Assembly: GCA_945893395.1 (NCBI GenBank)
Contig: CAMDEC010000006.1
Location: forward strand, 1-43,516
Direction of reading: 5' to 3'
DNA length: 43,516 nt
From: Bifidobacterium breve
GTDB taxonomy: Bacteria; Actinomycetota; Acidimicrobiia; Acidimicrobiales; Ilumatobacteraceae
Shown here: positions 22,754 through 32,076 of the stretch, one piece after another
Layout: every line of letters starts with the position of its first letter
How positions within the stretch are numbered: position 1 is the first letter of the stretch
Position numbers and translations under genes: made by a program
The notes under the pieces: generated by a model
The model's input: only the letters and a program-made list of their open reading frames with translations
Told to the model about the DNA's origin: nothing
Databases searched by the model: none

Positions 22754-24292
22754 GTGACAGAAAAACCAGCCAACCCGAAAAAAATAGATGAAGAGTCTCA
22801 GGCTGAACGCAATAGCGGTTTTGCTATCGAACGCTCGCGACGTCTAGATGCAGTCAACGAACTGCGAAAGTCAGGTTCTAACCCATATCCCTATCGTTTT
22901 GATCGCACGCACACACTCGGTCAGTTGCGTGAAATTTTTGCCTCGCTTGAGGCTGGGTCTGAAACCAAAACAGTTGCCGCAGTCGCCGGCCGCATCATGC
23001 TCAAACGCGACCAAGGAAAATTGATTTTTGTCACGATCAAAGACCGAAGTTCAGAAATTCAATTGTTCGTTTCAAAAGCCGTGGTTGGTGATGCACAATT
23101 TGACGCGATCAATAATTTGGATCTCGGCGACTGGGTTGGTGCGCACGGCGCTGTCATGACGACACGCAAAGGCGAACTCTCAATCAAAGTAACTGCGGTT
23201 GAACTGCTCTCAAAGTCATTGCGACCACTCCCTGACAAATTTCATGGATTGACAGATATCGATACGCGATATCGCCAGCGATACGCCGATCTCATCGTCA
23301 ACGACGAAGCACGCCGGGTCTTTGAGGTGCGACATGCAACAATCGCTAGTTTTCGCCGCACGCTGCGTGAGCGTGATTACATCGAAGTCGAGACGCCTGT
23401 TCTGCATATTGAGGCTGGCGGAGCGCACGCTCGCCCATTTCTTACGCACCACAACACGCTGGACATGCAGTTGTTCCTGCGCATCGCACTTGAGCTGCAC
23501 TTAAAGCGACTGATCGTTGGCGGCATGGAGCGCGTATTTGAAATCGGTCGAGTATTTCGCAACGAAGGCGTCTCGACTCGTCACAATCCAGAGTTCACGA
23601 TGATGGAGTCATACCAGGCGTTTGCCGACCACACCGATGTCATGGATCTCACCGAGGTGTTGATCCGCAATGCTGCACTTGATGCGCTGGGCACCACGAC
23701 CGTGAATATCCACGGCACACAATGCGACCTGGCATCGCCATGGCGACGCGTTCGAATGATTGATCTCGCCAGCGAAGCCGTCGGCGAAAAAGTTCATCCG
23801 TCACAATCGGTTGATTCGTTGCGGGCGATTGCCAAAAAACACGGCATCCATTGCGAAGTGCGTTGGGGTTCGGGACGGATAATCGACGCAATTTTCGCTG
23901 ATAAAGCCGAATCGACTTTGATCGAGCCGACATTTGTAACTGGTCATCCGGTTGAAATCTCACCACTCGCCCGCGTCGATCGCAACGATCCATTCTTGAC
24001 TGAGCGATTCGAATTGTTTGTTGGTACGCACGAGCTGGCAAACGGCTTTACTGAATTGAACGATCCGATTGAACAACGCGAACGATTTACCGAAGAGGCA
24101 AAATCAAAAGCGGCCGGCAACCTCGAAGCGGGCACGATTGATGAGGATTATTTGCGAGCGCTCGAATTTGGTCTGCCACCAACTGGTGGCCTCGGCATCG
24201 GCATTGACCGACTGGTTATGCTTTTAAGTGGCGCGACGAGCATCAAAGATGTGATTTTGTTTCCAACGTTGCGACCAGAGGTGTTCGAATAA
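22754..24292 (+). CDS. lysS: Lysyl-tRNA synthetase, class II
   Basis: GTG 22754 gives 512 residues, the usual LysS length; the track start at 22676 overlaps the carboxylase gene. The N-terminal OB-fold anticodon-binding domain (about 60-170) is followed by the class II catalytic core: motif 1 region RRTLRERDYIEVETPVL, motif 2 FEIGRVFRNEGVSTRHNPEFT, and motif 3 GLGIGIDRLVMLLSG. YRQRYADL and the TYR-type lysine pocket (MESYQAFAD, HELANGFTELND) confirm lysine specificity. The first 35 residues are charged and probably disordered. It overlaps dapD by one base (TAATG), so the two are translationally coupled, joining use and synthesis of lysine. Confidence 0.93.
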   Translation: MTEKPANPKKIDEESQAERNSGFAIERSRRLDAVNELRKSGSNPYPYRFDRTHTLGQLREIFASLEAGSETKTVAAVAGRIMLKRDQGKLIFVTIKDRSSEIQLFVSKAVVGDAQFDAINNLDLGDWVGAHGAVMTTRKGELSIKVTAVELLSKSLRPLPDKFHGLTDIDTRYRQRYADLIVNDEARRVFEVRHATIASFRRTLRERDYIEVETPVLHIEAGGAHARPFLTHHNTLDMQLFLRIALELHLKRLIVGGMERVFEIGRVFRNEGVSTRHNPEFTMMESYQAFADHTDVMDLTEVLIRNAALDALGTTTVNIHGTQCDLASPWRRVRMIDLASEAVGEKVHPSQSVDSLRAIAKKHGIHCEVRWGSGRIIDAIFADKAESTLIEPTFVTGHPVEISPLARVDRNDPFLTERFELFVGTHELANGFTELNDPIEQRERFTEEAKSKAAGNLEAGTIDEDYLRALEFGLPPTGGLGIGIDRLVMLLSGATSIKDVILFPTLRPEVFE

Positions 24293-25218
24293 TGAGCGCT
24301 GCAAAATTTGCATGGGGCGTTGGCGTCGCCACTATGGCGCCTGACGATTCGGTACTGGACGTCTTTTTTCGCAAACTTGGCTGGGGCGAGAGCACGCCCA
24401 CAGAGTTTTTGTCGTCTTTGCCCGTGGCCCACACCGATCCGCGTCGTGGTGTTGGCATTGTGCCCGTCAATATTTCGATTGACACAAACACAGCGCCGCG
24501 CGACGCAGCAGACGCATATTTGCGCCTGCACTTGATGTCGCATCGTTTGGCTCTGCCAAATTCAATGAACCTCGAAGGCATTTTCGGTCTATTAACAAAC
24601 GTCGCCTGGACATCCCTCGGCGCCGTGCCAGTCGATCTAATCGATGAAGTCACTTTCAACATACGCCGTCGTGGCGAACATCTGACGATTCATGGCGTCG
24701 ACAAGTTTCCGCGCATGACCGACTATATAGTGCCAAGTGGCGTGCGCATCGCCGATGCCTCGCGAGTTCGGCTCGGCGCTCACCTTGCGCCAGGCACAAC
24801 CGTGATGCACGAAGGCTTTTGCAATTTCAATGCGGGCACGCTCGGCACATCAATGGTCGAAGGTCGAATTTCTGCGGGCGTCATCGTCGACGACGGTTCA
24901 GACATCGGAGGTGGTGCATCGATCATGGGCACGCTTTCAGGTGGTGGCAAAGAAATCATTCGCGTTGGCAAGCGTTGTCTGCTCGGCGCCAACAGCGGTC
25001 TTGGCATCAGCCTCGGCGACGATTGCATCATCGAAGCCGGCCTTTATGTCACGGGTGGCACGCTGGTCAAACTTCCCGATGCGACAATCGTCAAAGCCCG
25101 CCAACTTTCTGGTGCCAACAATTTGTTGTTCCGTCGCAACAGCCAATCTGGCGCCGTCGAAGCATCACAACGCACCGGCTCTTGGGGCGGCCTCAACTCG
25201 GCCCTCCACAAAAACTGA
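24292..25218 (+). CDS. dapD: 2,3,4,5-tetrahydropyridine-2,6-dicarboxylate N-succinyltransferase
   Basis: The 308-residue protein is the actinobacterial type of DapD, which is longer and distinct from the E. coli form. An N-terminal domain is followed by a left-handed beta-helix of imperfect hexapeptides (from about residue 150: GVRIADASRVRLGAHLAPGT), with MVEGRISAGVIV, GGGASIMGTLSGGG and GANSGLGI building the succinyl-CoA and tetrahydrodipicolinate sites at trimer interfaces. It acts in the succinylase branch of lysine and meso-diaminopimelate synthesis, feeding peptidoglycan. The start ATG shares its A with the lysS stop. Confidence 0.94.
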   Translation: MSAAKFAWGVGVATMAPDDSVLDVFFRKLGWGESTPTEFLSSLPVAHTDPRRGVGIVPVNISIDTNTAPRDAADAYLRLHLMSHRLALPNSMNLEGIFGLLTNVAWTSLGAVPVDLIDEVTFNIRRRGEHLTIHGVDKFPRMTDYIVPSGVRIADASRVRLGAHLAPGTTVMHEGFCNFNAGTLGTSMVEGRISAGVIVDDGSDIGGGASIMGTLSGGGKEIIRVGKRCLLGANSGLGISLGDDCIIEAGLYVTGGTLVKLPDATIVKARQLSGANNLLFRRNSQSGAVEASQRTGSWGGLNSALHKN

Positions 25219-25228
25219 ATCTCGTCCC

Positions 25229-26209
25229 ATGTCAAGCTTGAAACGGGCGATCAAAAATCTTGCAACTTCATCTTTTGACAAACAACAAGCTTCGCTCGTT
25301 ACAAAAATAATCCATTCAACGACTATCTCGCTGCTAGATGTCGGCGCTGCGCACGGCGCATACGATCGCTGGTCTAGTTTTAAAAGACACATCGACTACT
25401 TTGCCGTTGAACCAGATTCACGATCATCAACAAGCGTGCTCAAATCAAATAGCGCATCGGCATACAATTCAGAAACTTTAATCACCAAGGCCCTCTGGCA
25501 CTCCGTGGGTGAAGTAACTTTAAACCTCTGTCGCAAGCCAATGGCTTCGTCGATCTACGAACCCAATCGTCAGTTCACCGACTTATTTCCCGAACCAGAG
25601 CGCAACGACATCGTCGGCAAAGTAACGCTACCATGCGAAACAGTAGACCGAATCGCACAACAACTCAATACAACTTTCGATGTAATCAAACTTGATGTTC
25701 AAGGCGCAGAACTAGACGTGATGCATGGTTCGGCCAAAAGTCTCGAGCATGCTTTGGCGATCGACATTGAAGTCGAGTTCTGCGAACTATATAAGGGTCA
25801 ACCATTGTTTGACCAAGTATTTTCGTTTTTGCGAAAAGCAGGTCTCGAGTTCATCGACTTCACTTATATTTATCGGTGGTCGCCAGACACTTACAACGGT
25901 TTGGGTCAAGCAACATTCAGTGATGTGCTTTTCATGAGGGCCCCCGAAAAAGTCGCCGAGTCGAGCGACGCGTCGACGATTAGCAAGTTCGCAATGATCT
26001 GTGCCGTTTATGAGCGTGGCGATCTGTTGATTCGTCTTGGCAATGGCTGCAAAAAGAGCAGTTCCGCAAATCTTGAAATGACCAGTCAAATTCTCGAACT
26101 CGGCAAATTACTGAGCCGGCGAAATGCCAGAACTCAACGCCAACTCAATCGCGCCACCAAGATAATTAGACTTTTCCATCCACGCGTCCGCGCACATATT
26201 GCGCACTAG
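25229..26209 (+). CDS. FkbM-family methyltransferase
   Basis: ATG 25229 (MSSLKRAIKN) gives 326 residues; the longer track ORF overlaps dapD. The SAM-binding motif I is LLDVGAAHGAYDRW at about 34-47, followed by YFAVEPDSRS, and the FkbM signature DVIKLDVQGAELDVMHG comes midway, with IDIEVEF after it. FkbM proteins O-methylate sugars, polyketides or lipids. The C-terminal 90 residues (from about EKVAES) are rich in Leu and basic residues and fall outside the domain. Its place after lysS-dapD may be chance; a role in surface glycan modification would fit the glycan genes elsewhere in the window, but this is an inference. Confidence 0.83.
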   Translation: MSSLKRAIKNLATSSFDKQQASLVTKIIHSTTISLLDVGAAHGAYDRWSSFKRHIDYFAVEPDSRSSTSVLKSNSASAYNSETLITKALWHSVGEVTLNLCRKPMASSIYEPNRQFTDLFPEPERNDIVGKVTLPCETVDRIAQQLNTTFDVIKLDVQGAELDVMHGSAKSLEHALAIDIEVEFCELYKGQPLFDQVFSFLRKAGLEFIDFTYIYRWSPDTYNGLGQATFSDVLFMRAPEKVAESSDASTISKFAMICAVYERGDLLIRLGNGCKKSSSANLEMTSQILELGKLLSRRNARTQRQLNRATKIIRLFHPRVRAHIAH

Positions 26210-26223
26210 ATGGAAGGCTCGAT

Positions 26224-26781
26224 ATGAAGTTTGAAGAGTTGCGAGAACTCGTACGGGCACGGCGCACAGACATGATGGTCGACAAAGACCGCCCGTTAGA
26301 TGCGGGCGTGCTCGAAAAACTCTGCGAACTCGCAATGTGGGCGCCAAACCACAAACTCACATTTCCGTGGATGTTTGCTGCCGTCACCGGCGACGCCCGT
26401 GAACGCTTAAGCAACTGTGTTGCCGATGCGATGGCGCGCGAAGGCGACAAGCCCGAAAAAGTCGCCAAAACCCGCACCAAGTTTCAGCGCGCACCGGTCA
26501 TCTTGATCGTCGGCACAGAACCAGGCGACACACAGTTGCGCACCGAAGAAAATCGCGACGCAGTTTCAGCCGGCATTCAAAACATTTTGCTCGGCGCTAC
26601 AACGCTCGGCTTGGCCAGTTTCTGGTCAAGTTGCCCGAAAGGTGCCAACGGCGATGTTGCGAACTTCTGCGGATTTAAAACTGGCACGCACATCACGGCG
26701 ATGATCTACCTCGGCCATCCCGAACGCCAAGCCCAAGCCATCGAACGACCGCCAGCAAAAGTCCAAACAATTACGAGCTAA
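26224..26781 (+). CDS. Nitroreductase-family protein
   Basis: The 185-residue protein has the FMN-binding nitroreductase fold: RARRTDMMVDKDRPLD near residues 11-26 gives the phosphate-binding arginines, MWAPNHKLTFPW the flavin-contacting helix, and GIQNILLGATTLGLASFW the central helix. It is shorter than typical nitroreductases and close to the YdjA type. It probably works as a dimer with NAD(P)H or F420H2; the substrate is unknown. The start is well supported by GGAAGG 6 nt upstream. It is the last gene of the run from lysS and ends 46 nt before the convergent mutase gene. Confidence 0.86.
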   Translation: MKFEELRELVRARRTDMMVDKDRPLDAGVLEKLCELAMWAPNHKLTFPWMFAAVTGDARERLSNCVADAMAREGDKPEKVAKTRTKFQRAPVILIVGTEPGDTQLRTEENRDAVSAGIQNILLGATTLGLASFWSSCPKGANGDVANFCGFKTGTHITAMIYLGHPERQAQAIERPPAKVQTITS

Positions 26782-26827
26782 TTCGCTTACTCGCGAGACA
26801 GCACATCGCTTTGCGGCGCCAAAATTC

Positions 26828-28402
26828 TCAACTTGGCTGATAAACGCCAAACACCTCGCGTAACACATCGCTCACTTCGCCAAGTGTGGCGTTAGTGCGC
26901 AAAGCATCTTTCATTGGATACAACAAATTGTCGCTCTCCCGCGCCGCACTCTTCAACTTATCAAGCGCCGAAGTCACCGCGACTTGGTTGCGCGACGCAC
27001 GCAACTTTGCGACCCTGGCGATCTGACTTCGTTCAAGTTCTGGATCAACTTTTTTCGGCACGAATTCTTTTTCGGACTCGGCGACGAACTTATTTACCCC
27101 AACCAAAACGCGCGAACCATCATCGATCGACTTTGTATACGCATAAGCCGACTCTTCAATTTCGCCAACCTGAAACCCAGACTCAATAGCCTGCACTGCG
27201 CCACCCATTTGCTCGATGCGTTCGATGTACTGCCAAGACAATCGCTCCACTTCATTTGTCAACGACTCAACATAATAAGAACCAGCCAATGGATCAGGCG
27301 TGTCGGTGACGCCACTCTCGTAGCCGATGATTTGTTGCGTTCGCAACGCAATGCGTGCTGCATCTTCGGTTGGCAAACTCAGTGCCTCGTCAAAACCATT
27401 GGTATGCAAACTTTGCGTACCACCCAACACGGCAGCCATGCTCTGCATCGCGACTCGCACGATATTGTTCTGCGGTTGTTGTGCCGTAAGTGTCGAACCG
27501 CCAGTTTGTGTGTGAAAACGCATCAGCAAACTGGCAGGGTTCTGCGCACCAAACCGCTTCGACATAATTTCATGCCACATGCGACGGCTGGCACGAAACT
27601 TGGCGACCTCTTCAAAAAAATTGTTGTGGCCGTTCCAAAAGAAACTGATCCGCGGGGCGAAATCGTCGACGTCGAGCCCCGAGTCGACCGCCGCCTGAAC
27701 ATAAGCGATCGCATTCGACAAAGTAAACGCAAGTTCTTGCACGGCACTAGAACCCGCCTCACGAATGTGATAACCCGAGATTGAGATCGTGTTCCACTTT
27801 GGAATGTGCTTGGCGCAATACGCAAAAATATCCGTGATGATTCGCATCGACGGTCGCGGTGGGTAAATATATGTTCCGCGCGCAATGTATTCTTTCAACA
27901 AGTCATTTTGAATCGTTCCAGAAATTTCGGTCGACGCGACGCCGCGTTCTTCGGCCACTAATTCGTAGAGCAACAACAGCACCGCCGCTGTCGAGTTAAT
28001 CGTCATCGATGTCGTCACCTTGTCGAGCGGCAGATCGGCGAGCAACACGCGCATGTCTTCGATCGAGTCGATCGCCACACCAACTTTGCCGACCTCACCC
28101 GCCGCACGTGGATGATCGCTGTCATAACCCATCTGCGTCGGCAAATCGAACGCGCACGACAAACCCGTCTGCCCCGCGTTCAACAAAAATTTGAATCGCT
28201 CATTTGTGTCGGCAGCCGTACCGAAGCCCGCATACTGACGCATCGTCCACAAACGATCCCGATGCATCGTCTCGTAAATACCCCTGGTGTATGGCTCCGC
28301 ACCAGGAGAGCCGAGTTTCGACCTCGCGTCGAAACCGCTCAAGGACTCGTCTGAATATAAAGGTTTAATCTCAATACCTGAGTCGGTTTTTCGATCAGTC
28401 AT
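26828..28402 (-). CDS. B12-dependent acyl-CoA mutase, large subunit (methylmalonyl-CoA mutase type)
   Basis: The 524-residue protein is a stand-alone substrate-binding subunit of the methylmalonyl-CoA mutase family, without a B12-binding domain, which must come from a separate small subunit outside the window. Markers are [77 protein letters not shown] and [15 protein letters not shown]. The Tyr in RQYAGF corresponds to the one used by methylmalonyl-CoA mutases (Phe in isobutyryl-CoA and Ile in 2-hydroxyisobutyryl-CoA mutases), which favours methylmalonyl-CoA, though ethylmalonyl-CoA remains possible. It follows the RidA gene by 15 nt. Confidence 0.88.
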   Translation of the reverse strand: MTDRKTDSGIEIKPLYSDESLSGFDARSKLGSPGAEPYTRGIYETMHRDRLWTMRQYAGFGTAADTNERFKFLLNAGQTGLSCAFDLPTQMGYDSDHPRAAGEVGKVGVAIDSIEDMRVLLADLPLDKVTTSMTINSTAAVLLLLYELVAEERGVASTEISGTIQNDLLKEYIARGTYIYPPRPSMRIITDIFAYCAKHIPKWNTISISGYHIREAGSSAVQELAFTLSNAIAYVQAAVDSGLDVDDFAPRISFFWNGHNNFFEEVAKFRASRRMWHEIMSKRFGAQNPASLLMRFHTQTGGSTLTAQQPQNNIVRVAMQSMAAVLGGTQSLHTNGFDEALSLPTEDAARIALRTQQIIGYESGVTDTPDPLAGSYYVESLTNEVERLSWQYIERIEQMGGAVQAIESGFQVGEIEESAYAYTKSIDDGSRVLVGVNKFVAESEKEFVPKKVDPELERSQIARVAKLRASRNQVAVTSALDKLKSAARESDNLLYPMKDALRTNATLGEVSDVLREVFGVYQPS

Positions 28403-28417
28403 AATGCAATCTCAAGG

Positions 28418-28834
28418 CTACGAGTTTGGTTGCCCCGCCGCGAGCACGGAGATCTCCATTAACCACTCGGGCTTGGCCAACGCGGGCACAGTTACGAGCG
28501 TGCTCGCCGCCAGATGACCATTCAATGCTGCATCACGAGCAGCCATCACAGTCTTTAATTTCGCAGACAGATCAGAGGCGTCAGAGGTGCTGACAACATA
28601 AGTCGTCACCGAAATTATGTCGCCTGCTTTCATTTTTCCTTCGGCCAGAATCGCCAAAATATTTTGCCAAACCACACTCGCCTGCTCGCCAATATTCGCC
28701 GGCACGCTACCGTCGCGTCGCGTCGGCACGACACCAGAAGTGACGATCAATTCATAACCTGCGGGCACATGCACGCCGTGCGCATATCTGGCCGCTGGGG
28801 CCGCCATCTCGGCAGGTTTCAATTCGCGCGGCAT
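28418..28834 (-). CDS. RidA/YjgF family protein
   Basis: From ATG 28834 the protein has 138 residues, the usual size of a trimeric Rid protein. The track's TTG six bases upstream is less likely because GAAAGG sits 8 nt before the ATG. Family features are YELIVTSGVVPTRRDGSVP, QASVVWQNILAILAEGKMKAGDI, VTTYVVS and the late ASTLVTVPALAKPEWLMEI. The arginine that deaminates imines in true RidA (usually in the form PxR(S/A)) is replaced by STLVTV here, so it likely belongs to another Rid subgroup. It is the first gene of a pair with the acyl-CoA mutase. Confidence 0.85.
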   Translation of the reverse strand: MPRELKPAEMAAPAARYAHGVHVPAGYELIVTSGVVPTRRDGSVPANIGEQASVVWQNILAILAEGKMKAGDIISVTTYVVSTSDASDLSAKLKTVMAARDAALNGHLAASTLVTVPALAKPEWLMEISVLAAGQPNS

Positions 28835-28842
28835 AGTCAAGA

Positions 28843-28848
28843 CCTTTC
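28843..28848 (-). promoter_or_regulatory. Shine-Dalgarno GAAAGG deciding the RidA start
   Basis: GAAAGG on the minus strand is 8 nt before ATG 28834 and would be only 2 nt from the TTG at 28840, so it selects the ATG. Confidence 0.55.
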
Positions 28849-28857
28849 ACGATAAGC

Positions 28858-28863
28858 CATAAT
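28858..28863 (+). promoter_or_regulatory. Putative -10 hexamer CATAAT for the AceE-like gene
   Basis: CATAAT, one mismatch from TATAAT, is followed by exactly 6 nt and ATG 28870. The divergent region to the RidA ATG is only 35 bp. Confidence 0.5.
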
Positions 28864-28869
28864 TGACGA

Positions 28870-31242
28870 ATGGGCAAAAAAATAGTCGGACAAGAAAACC
28901 TCGCCGATATCGACGTGCTCGAACGAATTCAACAACGAGTGCTCTGGCTTGCAGTACGCATGGTCGACTACGCCAATCGCGAACGCGAAAGCGCGCCTGC
29001 ACCAGGTGGCAGAGACGCCGAGTTCAACGTAAAAGTTGGTGGGCACATGGCCAGCAGCGCTTCGGTCGTCAGCATCATGACATCACTTTGGTTCGGTCAC
29101 TTGAATGGTGACGACAAAGTCGTGGTCAAACCACACGCCTCACCAATTTTTCACGCGATCAAATATCTGACCGGCGAACTTGACAAGTCATATCTAAAAC
29201 GTCTGCGCACACTTGGCGGTTTGCAGAGTTACCCGAGTCGAACCAAAGATCCCGATGTTGCCGACTTCTCAACTGGCTCGATTGGTCTGGGTGCGGTTGC
29301 CCCGTTGTTTGCTTCGATGGTCCGTCGTTATATTGATTCACATTTTGCGCCCCGACCAGCGGCACGGTTCATTGCTCTAGTCGGCGATGCCGAACTTGAC
29401 GAGGGCAACATTTGGGAAGCAATCGCCGACCCATCGCTGCAAGGTCTCGGCAATGTGATGTGGGTCGTGGATGCCAACCGACAAAGTCTTGACCGAGTTG
29501 TGCCTGGCATGAAGATCAAAAAACTTGCCGAGTTTTTTGCAGACGCCGACTGGCATGTGATCGAAGCCAAATACGGACACAAATTGCAATCGGCATTTGC
29601 GCAACCAGGGGGCGAATCGTTGCGTCAATACATCGACGACATGTCGAATGAGCGATATCAAAGTTTGTTCGCTGTGTACGGCTCGGCGCTTCGCGAAAAA
29701 TTCTTAGACGGCGCCCCAAGCGAAGTAGTCGCCTTCATCAATGATGTTTCAGACGATGATCTCGCACCACTCGTGCAAAATCTCGGTGGCCACGACATCG
29801 AAATGTTGCTCGACGCCTATCGCGAGTGCGACCTGGTCACCGATAAACCAAGCGTCGTCTTCGCCTACACAGTCAAAGGTTGGGGCTTGCCGATTGCGGG
29901 CGATCCGCTCAACCATGCCGCGCTGCTCTCAGAAAGACAGATCAACGAATTACGCATTCAAAACGGCTTGACTCCCGAAACTGAGTGGGATCAATTCACC
30001 CGCGACAGCGAAGAAGACCGAGTCTGTCGTGCCGTAGGTGGCGATATCAACAATAAACAGTTGCCGGACCGACCAATGCTCAAAGTTCCGAACGAAGTCA
30101 GCCTGGCGATCGGCAAGAAACCAATTTCAACACAAGAAGTTTTCGGTCGATTGTTGACTGGTCTCGGCGCAATACCCGAAGTCGCCGAGCGCATGGTCAC
30201 GATGTCGCCTGATGTCAGCATCAGCACGAATCTCGGTGGCTGGATAAACAAGTTTGGTGTGTTCAGCTCTGATGCCCAACCAAACTATTTAGGTGATGAC
30301 CGATTGTTGCGCTGGAACGAGGGCCCCCAGGGTCGACATGTTGAACTCGGTCTAAGCGAAATGAATTTATTCTTGGCGTTGCATGCATTCGGGCTCGGCC
30401 ATGAATTGCACGGCGAACACTTGTTGCCAATCGGCACGGTTTACGATCCGTTCGTGTGTCGCGGTCTCGACGCTTTGATCTATGCGCTCTACAACGGAGC
30501 GAGATTTATTTTGGTTGGCACACCGTCTGGTATCACCCTCGCACCAGAAGGTGGTGCGCACCAAAGCACCGTCACAACCTCGCTGGGTCTCGAGTTGCCG
30601 AACATGACTTACGCCGAGCCGTGTTTTGCGCGCACACTCGACTGGTTAATCTGCAACGGCCTCGATCGACTCAGCACGCCCGATGGCGACAGCATGTACT
30701 TGCGACTTTCAACTCGCCCAATCAATCAAACACCATTTGAAGAACTCTTGGCAAAGCGTGGCGCTGATGCATTGCGCGCCGATGTCTTGGCTGGCGGATA
30801 TAGATTGCGCGAACCGAACGAAAGCCAACCTGCCGATTTAGTTATCGCCGCAACCGGAAGCGTCATACCCGAGGCAATGGCCGCGGCAAAACTGCTCGAG
30901 GCCGAAGGTGTCAACGCGCTGGTGCTGGATATTTGCTCGCCCGATCGTATTTATCGCGGCTGGCGCACTGCGCAACAAAGTGCAACCCGCAACGGCATGA
31001 CGACGCGCGATGTCGGCCACTTCGGCGCACTGCTAAATGATTCAGAACGTCGCCAGCCAATTCTCACGGTGCAAGACTCGGCGAGCCATTCGTTGGCTTG
31101 GCTGGGATCAATATTCGGCGCTCGCACGGTGCCCGTTGGTGTTGACGAATTTGGTCAATCAGGCTCTATTGCCGAACTTTACGGCACTTTCGATCTGCTT
31201 CCAGAGCAACTCGTCAACGCAGCCTTGCTCGCTTTGTCGTAA
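28870..31242 (+). CDS. AceE-like thiamine-diphosphate 2-oxoacid dehydrogenase / transketolase-fold enzyme
   Basis: At 790 residues this is about 100 shorter than E. coli AceE, the homodimeric pyruvate dehydrogenase E1. Active-site features are kept: GGHMASSAS (His59), PHASPIFHA (His89), the ThDP-Mg motif GDAELDE...DAN (172-203), TVKGWGLPIAGDPLNHAALL, and a glutamate in LGLSEMNL. The protein begins directly before the first conserved helix, so the roughly 70-residue N-terminal region that in E. coli AceE contacts the E2 core is missing. It may therefore use another partner or electron acceptor. No E2 or E3 gene is nearby; a class II aldolase follows 9 nt downstream. A pyruvate substrate is not proven. 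Confidence 0.82.
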   Translation: MGKKIVGQENLADIDVLERIQQRVLWLAVRMVDYANRERESAPAPGGRDAEFNVKVGGHMASSASVVSIMTSLWFGHLNGDDKVVVKPHASPIFHAIKYLTGELDKSYLKRLRTLGGLQSYPSRTKDPDVADFSTGSIGLGAVAPLFASMVRRYIDSHFAPRPAARFIALVGDAELDEGNIWEAIADPSLQGLGNVMWVVDANRQSLDRVVPGMKIKKLAEFFADADWHVIEAKYGHKLQSAFAQPGGESLRQYIDDMSNERYQSLFAVYGSALREKFLDGAPSEVVAFINDVSDDDLAPLVQNLGGHDIEMLLDAYRECDLVTDKPSVVFAYTVKGWGLPIAGDPLNHAALLSERQINELRIQNGLTPETEWDQFTRDSEEDRVCRAVGGDINNKQLPDRPMLKVPNEVSLAIGKKPISTQEVFGRLLTGLGAIPEVAERMVTMSPDVSISTNLGGWINKFGVFSSDAQPNYLGDDRLLRWNEGPQGRHVELGLSEMNLFLALHAFGLGHELHGEHLLPIGTVYDPFVCRGLDALIYALYNGARFILVGTPSGITLAPEGGAHQSTVTTSLGLELPNMTYAEPCFARTLDWLICNGLDRLSTPDGDSMYLRLSTRPINQTPFEELLAKRGADALRADVLAGGYRLREPNESQPADLVIAATGSVIPEAMAAAKLLEAEGVNALVLDICSPDRIYRGWRTAQQSATRNGMTTRDVGHFGALLNDSERRQPILTVQDSASHSLAWLGSIFGARTVPVGVDEFGQSGSIAELYGTFDLLPEQLVNAALLALS

Positions 31243-31245
31243 CCT
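31240..31245 (+). promoter_or_regulatory. Putative -10 hexamer TAACCT overlapping the upstream stop codon
   Basis: The TAA stop of the AceE-like gene starts TAACCT, followed by exactly 6 nt (AAAGCC) and the ATG of the class II aldolase gene. No Shine-Dalgarno sequence is present. Confidence 0.5.
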
Positions 31246-31251
31246 AAAGCC

Positions 31252-32076
31252 ATGGCAATCATCGAGAACCAAACCACCACCAAAAAGACGATCGACGGCA
31301 TCGAGTTGACGCCAAAAACTGTCACCCAACTCGCGCCACCAAAATTTGCAACACTCGAACAAGAACGTCAGCATCGCAAAGAAAAACTTGCCGGTGCAAT
31401 GCGAATTTTTGGTCGCCTCGGTTTCGGCGAAGGCGTTGCAGGTCACATCACCGTGCGCGACCCCGAATTCACAGATCACTTCTGGGTCAACCCATTTGCG
31501 AAAAGTTTTCGTTACATGCGAGTCAGCGATTTAATTCTTGTCAATCACGATGGCGAGGTCGTTTATGGTTCGCAGCCAGTCAATCGTGCAGCGTTTTGCA
31601 TCCACGCGGCAATTCACCAGGCCCGCCCCGATGTCATTTCTGCTGCGCACGCTCACTCGCCGTTTGGCAAATCATGGTCGTCACTCGGTCGCAAACTCGA
31701 CCCGATCACCCAAGACTCGTGCTACTTCTACGACGACCACACGGTGATCACCGAGCAAGGCGGCGCCGTCGTGCTCGAAATCTCTGCTGGCCAAGAAATC
31801 GCCGCGAAGTTTCCAAAAGGCAAAGCGGCGATTCACCAAAATCACGGTTTGTTCACCGTCAGCGACACGGTTGACGCGGCGGCTTTTTGGTTCATCACCA
31901 TGGAGCGCACATGCCAAGCGCAGTTGATGGCCGAAGCAGCAGGCACGCCAAAACTTATTCCGCACGAAATGGCTAGTTACACTCGCGATCTAACTGCGTT
32001 TCCGGCTGCAGGTTGGTTGCAATTTCAACCTCTGTGGGAAGAAATTTGTCGCACTGACCCAGATCTTTTCGATTGA
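31252..32076 (+). CDS. Class II aldolase/adducin family protein
   Basis: The 274-residue protein belongs to the zinc-dependent fuculose-phosphate aldolase/adducin head family. The fold opens with RIFGRLGFGEGVAGHITVRDP; the catalytic acid or base is in the middle; the zinc ligands are in AAHAHSPFG (two His) and in AIHQNHGLFTV (third His). It lacks the phosphate-binding pattern expected of sugar-phosphate aldolases, and members of this clade are largely uncharacterised. The N-terminal 35 residues (TTTKKTIDGIELTPK) are an extension. The gene is sandwiched between the AceE-like gene and the exporter, which overlaps its stop by 4 nt. Confidence 0.85.
   Translation: MAIIENQTTTKKTIDGIELTPKTVTQLAPPKFATLEQERQHRKEKLAGAMRIFGRLGFGEGVAGHITVRDPEFTDHFWVNPFAKSFRYMRVSDLILVNHDGEVVYGSQPVNRAAFCIHAAIHQARPDVISAAHAHSPFGKSWSSLGRKLDPITQDSCYFYDDHTVITEQGGAVVLEISAGQEIAAKFPKGKAAIHQNHGLFTVSDTVDAAAFWFITMERTCQAQLMAEAAGTPKLIPHEMASYTRDLTAFPAAGWLQFQPLWEEICRTDPDLFD

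Noticed and set aside
26984-27784. Plus-strand 266-residue ORF
   Set aside because: It lies fully antisense inside the acyl-CoA mutase gene and has no recognisable motif or start context.
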